Assembly: GCA_030704615.1 (NCBI GenBank)
Contig: CM060733.1
Location: forward strand, 50,220,001 to 50,284,000
Source: Takakia lepidozioides
Taxonomy: Eukaryota > Streptophyta > Takakiopsida > Takakiales > Takakiaceae
Direction: 5' to 3'
DNA length: 64,000 nt
Part shown: in pieces, positions 49,150 through 58,605 of the stretch
Layout of the letters: each line of letters begins with the position of its first letter
Position numbering within the stretch: position 1 is the first letter of the stretch
Notes under the pieces: generated by a model
What the model was told of the DNA's origin: nothing
Database searches by the model: none
Seen by the model: only the letters and a program-made list of their open reading frames with translations
Position numbers and translations under genes: made by a program

Positions 49150-50204
49150 CGAAATGCGCCACTGCCTCAAGGCCTTCCTTCACGTCCCAAAGCTATTCTT
49201 CCCTGTTGTGCGTCCTGATGGACACGAGGGACAATTTCTTCCGCTTACTCAACTACCAAAGGGCACTCCAATTGACCCGAACTCAGGCCTATCTGCTACT
49301 CCATGTCACATCTTGATAAGATTCGATAGCGATACTGACATGCCAAAAGAGGAAGCCCTTTATCGCGCCAAGAAGAGACTCGAAGAAATGCAAAATCCCC
49401 CTGGGAACTGTCTTGTACAATCTAATCACGGCAATCACAAAACATGGAAACAAGATGTGGTATGGGATCCTCAAAATCGAACTGCTACACCCTGCGACTG
49501 ATGGCATCGCGCTCTTGAAAGGCGACATGGCGTTCGTCATGGAGATGGCCTCCGGGACCCCGGTGCAAGGAAAAGTAAAGAAAACATACGACCTCCTCGC
49601 CACTACCGACTACCTCTCCCTGTACATGACAAGCGAGTCTCCAATGGTGCAATAAGCCTCCATCCCTTGTCATTGATCGATTGGTCAAGTTCGACCCGCA
49701 CATCCACAGTCTGAACGGACCTGCTCCACCTGCCAAGGAGATTTTGGATCGCTTGCGCGTAGCTAATATCAATGAGGCGCTCGCCGACACCGTGAACTCT
49801 ATCAACATCAACGCAAATCCAAGCTCGGAACACGCCCAGGACCTGCTTATGCTTGAATCGACAAAAAATTAGCTCCACATGCCATTTCAATCAAAACCGA
49901 CATATGGGGGGACTTAGCAGCTCTGGACAATAGGGTCGCCACAACCATGGTGGCTCAGAAGGAGGAGCAGCACGCCTACCTAGTCTCTTTAAATGACTCC
50001 ATTACCGAGAACCTTGGCGCTAACCTCGCCAACTTCGACAATCACGCCAATGTGGTTCTTGCTAAGCTTCCCCCTCCCAACAGCTCGGCCACTCATCCCT
50101 TAGTGCTGGGAGATGCAAGCATGATACCGGAAGCAACGACGGGTGGATACAGCCCACTTGCCCTGCTGGAATTCCATCACGCTGATCCCCTCTGGGAATC
50201 ATGA
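49150..50204 (+). pseudogene. Unidentified transposon-like ORF remnant
   Basis: A chain of plus-strand frames (49124-49501, 49413-49655, 49681-49872, 49947-50204) appears to be one protein broken by frameshifts. Readable stretches include ALYRAKKRLEEMQNPPG, LYNLITAITKHGNKMWYG and HPATDGIALLKGDMAFVMEM. I do not recognise the family. It adjoins the reverse-oriented integrase remnant, and an LTR-like or LINE-like tail follows, so a Gag or ORF1 protein is the likeliest class. Confidence 0.4.
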
Positions 50205-51475
50205 GCTCTGCAACAAAACCATCCGCCGCGGTCACGCTGACCCTCCTACCACCGCAGCAGCCTGGTTTTGACACCAGGGACCCCACCGCAACATGATTAC
50301 CTGCAGCACACACTCCAAATGAGAATGTGTAGGCGACCCCTGCCAATGCTTCCACCAGCCTCAAACAAACGGGCATCCCCGGGGCGATTATTGTTGGCTT
50401 TGAACTACTGCAGCAACACTTCAAATGGTTTCCGCCTTCCTGTTCTGCTCCACTCGGCACACATAGCCAGTCTAACTGCAGGCTCCCCGTGACCAAGCTA
50501 TATTCTAATAGTGCTTAAAAACAAAACCATCATATCTAGCTTAGCACTAGAAAACTAGATAGATCATCTCTCTCGAGTGATATGAAAACTAAACTCACAC
50601 TGTTGACACAAGAACATGAAATACAACACCATCACTCGTTAAACTAAGAATCGAGCCAGGGGCACCCCAAGCTATGGGGACTCCACCCCACAACATCCTA
50701 TTCTCCCTTCATAAGCACACTCAAATTCTAAGCAGTGAAGGAGCTCGGTCGTGCAGGCTCAACTCGAGAGAGATGAGCCGCACGACTGACGAGCTCGTGA
50801 AGATAAGATGGTTCAGGTGTCAAGCTAAACTTGACACCTGACTTAACACTTGAACTAATTCCAAGTGTTAAATACAAATAACTAGATTTATTCTAGTTTG
50901 TTTCACATTGTGTTTATTTAACTTGACATTTCCTTACGCATCTGAAAAAACCGCGATTATAGCAACAGGCGCGGATAGAAGCAAGCAGTGAAACAGAACT
51001 CCTGCAACCACATCATGATTTAAGGCTCTTGCAAGAAGCCTTGTTACGAACAGAGTGAGATAGCGCTTCAACTTGCTCCCCAAATCTTACTACTCCTCAA
51101 TCTCCTCACTTAGCAGCCTTGGTAGCTCAAAACCTTCAAATCGCGAATATGTTATTGCAAACGCTGCCTCTCCTGCACTTCCTTTGCTTTCTGCATACCT
51201 CCTCTTTACAACCACTATTTCGATCACCCTAAAATCCTTCCTATAGTCTATACCTCTCTCTCACACACATATCTCTCTAGCTCTCGGTTACCTCTTGGTG
51301 TTTAGCTTGTTTGCTAGGGTCACGGGGAAATTTCCCCTCAGTAAGCCTCACGGCCTTGGTGGTGGTTATTTTTTCCACCTTATGACTTTTCTATTAATTT
51401 GATTAAAAGGGCCTCTGTCCCCTTTCATTAAAAAATTTATTTTAATAATAATAATAATAATAATAAACTGTTACA
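50205..51475. other. Retroelement-flank DNA ending in a LINE-like tail with (TAA)n
   Basis: About 50620-50950 has the composition and fold-back blocks (ggtgtcaagc ... cttgacacc) of an LTR, resembling the LTR at 47845 in layout but not clearly in sequence. About 51340-51475 ends with gggcctctgtcccctttc, an A/T tail and (TAA)n, like the LINE end at 25100. Confidence 0.4.
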
Positions 51476-52440
51476 TGCAAGTAACAAAATCTAAACAAAG
51501 TGCAATCTGAAAAATTGCCCATCATAGCTTGATATACCATATCATGAAGAACAAATGCATGGTTACATGCGAGCCCTGCCCTGACATAGTTATGAATTGG
51601 TTGTGAAATGATTAACATAATCTAGGAGTTTAAATGCGAGGTAAATTGGTATGTGGTCAGTCTTGTATGCTTCTTTTGTTCCGGATAAAGATTGTTGTAT
51701 AGGTGCATTAATCCACAAAATTAGTTGAGATAATTATAGCATAAGTGCATGCTGAACTTGAATTATCTCCAGTTGTTATTCTGGTACTACGACTTGAGTC
51801 GCTAATTTAAGACCTGTATCTAAGTAGAATTAGCTGAGATAACTATAGCATAACTGGATGCTTAGTTATTTGCAGTTGCTATTCTGCCACTATAACAAGT
51901 CACTCCTAATTATTAGCTGGGAATACATCTCATTTAACCAATCGTATAGGAAAAATAAGTTTCTTATTACTTAAGCAAATTTATTGTGTTATATAGAAAA
52001 CAATTGTGGAAAACTAAAACAATGTCTATGATTTGTATTGAAACTGTGGATTCTATATATCTACATTATTACTGTATTAAAATTATGATATAGACAAACG
52101 ACAACAGAAATTGATAAATAAATTTAATATGTAATCATTTATGAGTTTTTCCTTTTTCACTTCAGCAAATACCAAGTGACCTTTGCTGATTGCTTATGGC
52201 TTATTGCTGATTGTGTCAAGAAGCAGCTTTCGGCCTATCAAAGTCGGAGTCCGCCTCATGACCATGTATGCCATTGGGCTCATCACTCTCACCATCACTA
52301 TAGACATCAGAAGGCTACTGCATCCCTATGTTCTTTAGCAATCAAATGTAATAATTTGTAATGCAATCTTCACTTTAAAATAACAACTACATGTAGCTGA
52401 CGCAAACTCTTTTTTGTCACAGATTGTGCACATTTTTGTG
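51476..52440. other. AT-rich intergenic DNA
   Basis: No domain-bearing frame, RNA gene or element terminus was seen. A loose direct repeat (ttagctgagataactatagcataa type) occurs near 51722 and 51830. Confidence 0.45.
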
Positions 52441-52444
52441 AGCG

Positions 52445-52746
52445 ATTAGCACGTGGGTAACCTTTAAGAAGAAGGAACCAAACAATTGGGTGATGGACTT
52501 CCCTGCATGGATAGAGACAACAATAGATCGAGGATATGCACACTTTCCTCACCACCCCCGCCCACTACTTGAGCTTACAACTGTCCAAAGATATACCATC
52601 GTCTTTTGGGCGTTCCTTTTTGGGGACAGATACACAAACACAGACAGAGCAGAATGGGCAGAGAGAGTTTGTATGATGTGTACCTTCCAAGAAAACATAA
52701 AATGGAGGAAGAATTGTCTGCAGTGTCGAGAAACATTTCACAGTTA
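52445..52746 (+). CDS. Short ORF with a CXXC...CXXC zinc-finger-like end
   Basis: This open frame reads NNWVMDFPAWIETTIDRGYA and ends with CMMCTFQENIKWRKNCLQC before a stop at 52744. The spacing C-x2-C-x11-C-x2-C with CTF after the second cysteine recalls RanBP2/NZF zinc fingers (usual spacing x10). It may be the 5' part of the retroelement that follows at 52845 or an unrelated exon. I do not recognise the full protein. Confidence 0.4.
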
Positions 52747-52844
52747 AGTATGAGCTGTTAATAAGACCAAAAGGCGAACCAAAGTGTCACTAGGTCAAGA
52801 TAGTAAGCAAGGCAAATATCAGGCAACTTGAGACCCTTCTTGTA

Positions 52845-53340
52845 GTGAAAGATGTCTTTGTCACTCTCTCAAACAAAGTGCTACATTATACAGAAGTCCG
52901 TGGGGGACAGGGTGGTGACCAAGGCATGGCCAACCGGCTTCAGCAACTAGAGCAGAGGCTCGCAGCCATGACCACAGCTCAGGTGGTACCGGCTCCAAGG
53001 TCGGATGGTCCATCTCCTGATTCTGAGGGAGGAGACATGGGAGGCATGGGTTTCATGTGCGGGGCAGCACTATCACTAGTGAGTGGTGTCACTATCACTA
53101 CCACTACCACTATGAGTGGGGCACTACTACCACTAGTGAGGGGTGCCACTACCACTACCACTGTGGATGGGGCACCACTACCACTATGTACGGGGCAGGA
53201 CTACCACTGGTGCAAGTGGAGTCAGCTGCGGCAGTGATTCGAGGAGCAGCACGAGTTCCTGAGCCACGGGGTGCGAAGGTGGAGTTGCATCCACAGCGTG
53301 GGGAGGCAAACCGTCAGGCCAGGCCTCAGTCATTTACATT
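52845..53340 (+). pseudogene. Gag-like N-terminal part of the methyltransferase retroelement
   Basis: The frame contains ANRLQQLEQRLAAMTTAQ, a short coiled-coil segment, then a Pro/Ser/Gly-rich part and a Thr/Gly/Ala-rich minisatellite-coded stretch. Position directly before an aspartic protease suggests a Gag C-terminal spacer. No zinc knuckle was found. Confidence 0.5.
53060..53215 (+). repeat. Coding minisatellite in the Gag-like region
   Basis: There are about three degenerate units of about 45 bp: (cactac)n followed by gtggggca and actaccactag-like blocks. They are translated as Thr-rich then GALLPL/GAPLPL stretches. Confidence 0.7.
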
Positions 53341-53349
53341 GGCGGAGAC

Positions 53350-54230
53350 ATGTCGACGCCATCCATGACACCTAGTTCTCGCCCGATTGCTACCGAGGCG
53401 GAGGTTACTATGCCATTGGGGAGAGCTACATGGGCAGCACCACTACCTAGTGTTTCCAAGGCTACGGAAACTAGTGTGCTGCTGGGGGCGGTCACATCTG
53501 TGTGTCAAGCTCCATTGTTCTTGGCTACCATGATTGCGACTCTGGGGGTAAGACCAGCTGAGGTGTTCAGGCTGGCAGCTACACTTTGTGAGAGTGGGGA
53601 GGTTACTTCATCTTCTGCGGAGATAGTGGGAGGCGTAGTGATGGAGGGATCCTTAGATGTGAGGGTCAAGACTGCCACGGCGGCGCCATGGCAAGCTGCA
53701 GCTGCCAGGTTGATGGAGCTGCCAGCTAGGCCAGCCATGGTGACACCTGGAGTTGTCATGTTAGACAACCAGGATGACATTTTCTGTTTGAGTGGACCGG
53801 CAGGCAAGAGGCACCGGCCACTACGAGTCTTGTTGGACTCGGGAGCTTAGCCATTGATGCTGGGTAGAACTGCTATTGCAGACTTGGGCCTCACGGAGGC
53901 GGATATGGAGCCGTGCTCTTTCCAGATACAGACATCACTGGGAGGATCAGAGCAGGCTCGGGGCATGACACGACATGAGTTGGCTATCAGACTACAGCCG
54001 GATCATCCTACAGATGGCTCAGTGATGAGAGCCAAGGCCATTATGACAGACGCGGTCTCGTACAATATCCTTATTGGTGGGGCAGTGTTGTACCTCATGG
54101 GCTTCACCCTGGATTTTTGGGAGGAGTCAGCTTCCTATGGGCCTGGATGGTAGTCAGAGGAACGGCGTGTGAGTTGGCCTAGAGAGTTGCTAGAGGGCAA
54201 TGCTCATTCAGAGGATGTGTCATCTCCGGG
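53350..54230 (+). pseudogene. Retroviral-type aspartic protease of the methyltransferase retroelement
   Basis: The protease module begins near 53815 with LRVLLDSGA (catalytic DSG at 53836-53844). It continues after an in-frame TAG (53848-53850) through GRTAIADLGLTEADMEPCSF, then SYNILIGGAVLYLMGFTLDF and YGPGW near 54147, with another TAG at 54151-54153. The order D-S-G-A, ILIG and the GF-LD-W-E-x-A-x-Y-PGW ending matches plant Ty3-related proteases. About 165 codons of less conserved Thr/Ala/Val-rich sequence (53350-53800) precede it. Both stops are TAG where a CAG codon would fit. Confidence 0.75.
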
Positions 54231-54369
54231 AGAGTAGGATGACATGTATGGTATGGTGGAGATGCCTGCCATGGTTGCTCACACTCCAAATTATGGGGCT
54301 TGAGTAAGGATTTGCAGCGGGTTGCTGATCGGCGTGTGCAACAAGCCTGGGTAGAGGCTTTTGTACCGT

Positions 54370-54960
54370 CAGGAGAGGATGATAGTACGGGGCACCAGGA
54401 CCACCTCAGTTGTCACCATTGGACACCACACTGATTGTGTGGCAGTGTCAGGATTAAGGCATTTGCCTTCTGGACTTGTTTGGCGGGATCAACACCGGAT
54501 TGGCTACTGTTCTACAGGCATGTGTACAAGTTCGGCGTTACCTGTATGTGGAGAGGGATGAGACCGCATGACGTGTCTCCCTACGCCATGTTGCTTAGTT
54601 GGTGCAGCAGTACCGTAAGTTGTTGCCGGTGTCTGCAGTTCGTGAATATCATCAGCAGGCCTTGCCAGTAGACATTTCATTGCTGGGGGTGCAGGATTTG
54701 GAGCGGGTTGGCTCCATTGATTTGGTAATGGCAGGTTGGCCCTGCCAAGGGCATTCATCAGTCGGGCATGGCAATGGATTGCGAGACTCGAGGTCGGGTC
54801 TGTTTTGGGAGATGGTGCGGGTTTTGCGCCACTTATAGCTTCATCAAGCTGTATCTCCAGCATATATCTTGGAGAATGAGCCACTGATGGGCGATTCTCG
54901 GGCCAGGGTGATGGCCAGTGTGCATCAAGTCTGGTCGTGGCTTGGGTCAGAGCCCGGTAA
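54370..54960 (+). pseudogene. C5-cytosine DNA methyltransferase domain in a retroelement (truncated, decayed)
   Basis: One plus-strand frame carries DNA methyltransferase motifs. Motif I is LLDLFGGINTGLATVL (SAM binding, 54467-54514). QVRRYLYVERDE follows. Motif IV is AGWPCQGHSS with catalytic Cys codon at 54743-54745. The conserved downstream block is RSGLFWEMVRVLRHL, and a motif VI-like ENE-P lies at 54872-54883. The FGGI-TGL and QV-RY-E pattern recalls the DNMT3/DRM-like group. Stops interrupt it at 54455 (TAA), 54569 (TGA), 54596 (TAG) and 54836 (TAG), and a one-base shift lies near 54395. The target-recognition and C-terminal motifs (VIII-X) are lost where the neighbouring LINE begins at about 54960. 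It is a fragment downstream of, and on the same strand as, the protease. Confidence 0.82.
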
Positions 54961-54964
54961 GACT

Positions 54965-57930
54965 CTATTGGCTTCAAGAGGTGGTGGCAAGTACATAACC
55001 ATGCTAAAAAACATAAGCAGACATTGATGAATCCATAAAAAATGTTACAATGTTTGAGCGACAGCAATACAAAGGCAGCAGGGCTAGGGGAAAATGTCAA
55101 ATCTTTCTGAAATCATCAGTACAGCCGACTGCCAGTGTTGGTATGAGAGTCCAAGCTGATCCAGGTATCAGAACCTCAGCCGTGCTCTTGATTTAGTGTC
55201 CCTAGCTCTTTTATGCCTCCAATTGAATTCAGCCTCATCTCCCTCACCAGGAGACTTCCCATTGAGTGGGGATGGCGTCTTTCTAGGTAAAGCGCATGTC
55301 GGGAAGGCTGGAGCCAAGCAGGTCGCCTTTGTAGCTTGCGTCCTTGTTGTTCTGAAGTTCTGGGAATAGCTGCACACACAGAGTCCCACGCTTTCCTCCC
55401 CTCAGTTAACAAATCATGATATGTATGAAACAAGATCGATCTGCCTCTGGGGTGTTTGCCCTCATAAACCCAGGCACACCTTGTTTTCCACAAATTCCAT
55501 AAGGTATGAGCTCTCAGAGAAGCCCAAACCGGGCAGCTAACCTGAGATTGAGCAATCTGAACATTAAGGAGCAGCATTGAAGGAGGGGGTGGATTGGAGA
55601 AAGAGGCCCAGTGAGAATAGAATCCAACAATTATTCTCTATATCCTACTTGAGATATTGCAAACAGTGTTCAATAAACTCTGGTTCAAGCAAGCAGAGGG
55701 GGCAGGTAGGCTGGTCCTCATGGGTAACAAGCCTGATGGGGAGTATTCTGTGTGCCAGTTTCCATAGGAAGTCGGATACTTTTGTAGAACGGTCCTTCCT
55801 CCAAATGTCTCTCTACACTTTGTCCCAGCAGCCTTGAGGTAAAATGTGGTTGCCCCATTTGGCTGTCCATTTTCTTTGAAAAGAGCGAGGTGGGTTGATG
55901 AGAGAGTAACCCAACTTCACAGAATAACCAAAGAAAGGGGTTTTTTTGCTATCCATCCACCGCCACTCTCCTGGATCGAATTGCAAATCAGCCAAAGGGC
56001 AAGAGAGGAACCAGGATATGATTCGTGAAAGGCCCATTGCACTTCCAATCCTGGGGGAGGCAAGGGTTTGGCATTGCCTTTACTGTCCAACACTCTTATG
56101 TGGCAGAGGTTGTCCTTGTTGTGGTCTGTAATGCCTTGAAAAGCCAGACAGTCTTCGGCATCTGGTATGAAGCCTATCCCTGTTGCTGTGTTTCCATGCG
56201 TGGAGAGAACGAGGATTACCGTCCATTGATTGTCCGTTGGTGCAGCCATCCAAGCGGGGACTGACCAGTCTGTTTGTGGTTCATCAAGGATGGGCATCAT
56301 GTATTGTGGGATATTTGATAGGACAATGTTCCAAGCTCTAGACCTTCTTCCACCCAGGGATGTAGAGACTTGCTCCTCCGTCAAGAACTGGTCTTGCTCT
56401 CTAATAGAGGCGATGTGGGTGAAGCCTTTCCCTTCCAAAAAAGCCCAGGCCGGGGCATGTTTCAGGAGAGGGGTAGAGTCCATGTTGAAGTTGATGAACA
56501 GCGGCTGGCGGAGGCATTCTTGTATAGTGGCAGGCATTCTCTGTGTGAGGTTGCCCCTCAGGGCATGCCATGCTTTCCAAATTGTTTGCCATGGTCTGGA
56601 AGCCAGCTTAATTCCTGCATTTCTACCTTGGACAATCCACCTGAGAGAATGAGCCTAGAGGGGAGAAGATGCGGGGATAGATCCCATCAAATAAGGCTGA
56701 ATGAGTTTGCTCCAGGGAGCACTCCTGTATTTTATTGCCCTCGGTATCGACTTTGCCAGTAGTGCTTTGATCTGAGCTGCAATGTCCAAAATTCCCAAGC
56801 CTCCCCGCTTTTTCTCTTGGCACAGCTGGTCCCATGAGACTAGTGCCCGTCTCAATGGCGTAGAGGGGGTGGCCCCCCAGATGAAATTTCTAATGAGGGT
56901 TCTTATCGCCTTATGAAGGGCAGCCTCCAGATCCCATACTGCAACCAAAAACCATAGCGAGCCTTCCATAACTTGATTGGCTACTAGTGCTCTGCCCACT
57001 ATAGAAAGCATTGCCGAGCTCCAAAAAGCCAGGCTTCTCTTAAGTCTGGAAAACACCTCTTTCATTCGGTTGTGCTGCGTAAGATGTATGCCCATCTGGT
57101 GACCTAGCAAGGTGTGTGACTCCCCCGGTTGCAGCCATCTTAAACCAAGGTCTTGGCCCCATGATTGACAATGTGTTGTGGGAGCCCCATCTTGCCGGAG
57201 GGAGAGGATTCCCATGGACTTTCCCCAATTCACTTTCAGGCCTGATCCAATGCATAAAGTATGGAGGGCATGTAGCGCTCTGTCTATGTTGTTTTTCCTT
57301 GTATTGTCTAGCAGGAGCACCGTGTCGTCTGCATACATAGATAATTTCAGCATTTCGGGCCTGTAGGTGGGCAATTGAAGACCAATGATGTCGTGTGTAG
57401 AGTCCAGTAGATGACCCAGTGAATCCGCCGCAATCAAGAAAAGGAACGGGGTGAGTACTGGATAACCTTGTCGTACTGATCTGGATATTGGGAAGGATCT
57501 GGAGATTACCCCATTTTAAACCATTACCATGCTGGAGGCCGAATGGAGTAGTATCCGAACCCATGCCAGGAAAGGACCCCCTAGCCCTGTTTTTTCCAAA
57601 ACCTTCATGAGAAAAGGCCAGTCAATGGAGTTGAAAGCCTTCTCAAAATCCAGGATAAGGAACACCAATGGCTGGTTATTCACCTCAGCCTGTGGAGGCT
57701 CTCATGGGCTAGAAGGATGTTATCAAGAATCATGCGATCCTTGAGGAAGCCTGTTTGATTTTTCCTTATGATGTTCGGCAACAACGGTTGCAGCTTGAGT
57801 GCCAAGGCCTTTGCAATGATTTTATAGGTAGAGTTTAGCAACGTGATTGGCCGATAGTTTGCCATATTGTCTCTTTCCCCCTTTTTGAAATCAATGTTAC
57901 CAGTCCCTCCGAGATCTGGGAGTCACAATG
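54965..57930 (-). mobile_element. LINE (non-LTR) ORF2 remnant with reverse transcriptase and zf-RVT end
   Basis: The minus strand reads in order DNMANYRPITLLNSTYKI (about 57870), QTGFLKDRMILDNILLAHES, motif A LDFEKAFNSIDW (about 57610-57650), SVRQGYPVLTPFLF (about 57434-57477), catalytic YADD (about 57335), then LKVNWGKS, WGATPSTPLRRALVSW, the spacer ELADLQFDPGEW-like region near 55990, and SCPVWASLRAHTLWNLWKTR near 55485-55545, ending with a stop at 55176. An in-frame TAA near 57515 and several shifts break it. It is truncated 5' (no endonuclease). It is related to the LINE at 21.5-25.1 kb. Its 3' boundary against the methyltransferase fragment (about 54960-55170) is not clear and no poly-A is seen. 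Confidence 0.85.
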
Positions 57931-58605
57931 ACTTCAAAAAATGTATACGGAACAATGTTGCACAAACAATTGGTTGTGCACGACTCTTGATCTCTAGATG
58001 ATAAATTTAGTTGAAATCTCCATATAAATTAATGATGGTTTGTTTCAGTTATGAATGCAAGTCTTCTAAAGAGCTTTGGTTTCTTTACGATATAGTAAAT
58101 AATCCATGCGATTAATATGTTGTCATATATATTTCTTTTATAACAAAAAAATATTTATTGTGCCTCAAATCTACCATCATCGAAGTAATAGTTGTAGCAA
58201 CTTATGTGGAGCTTATGTGTTCAAGCAACATTTCATACATATTTATTTGTTGACATAGTATGAAAATTAAAGCTAGAATATCATAGTATAATTTATAATA
58301 CTATCAATTACTCATAAATATCTATATACCTCTTTGTATTGATCGCAATTTGAAGTCCATAAGAAGAATATAACAAATCAAACCCTAGCCAAATAATTAG
58401 ATATAATGTAGAGCTAGTTCTCTCACATTATAATAATGAAGTGCTCTACAATTCAAATTACTCAATATAAGTAACACACAATATTCCATGAAACATTGTT
58501 CATCCCATGTGATAAACATGAAAACATATATGTACATTAATATTTTTGTGTGCAATTCAAAATTCAAAGTCATGTATAATTGTGTACAATCTCAAAGTGA
58601 CAATA
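57931..58605. other. AT-rich 3' flank of the LRR gene
   Basis: No frames of note. It presumably contains the 3' UTR and poly-A signals of the minus-strand LRR receptor-like gene. Confidence 0.5.

Noticed and set aside
54370-54960. Bacterial restriction-modification methyltransferase or bacterial contamination
   Set aside because: It sits on the same strand just after a retroviral-type protease, among plant LINEs, and has plant-style C-to-T decay. No restriction gene is nearby.
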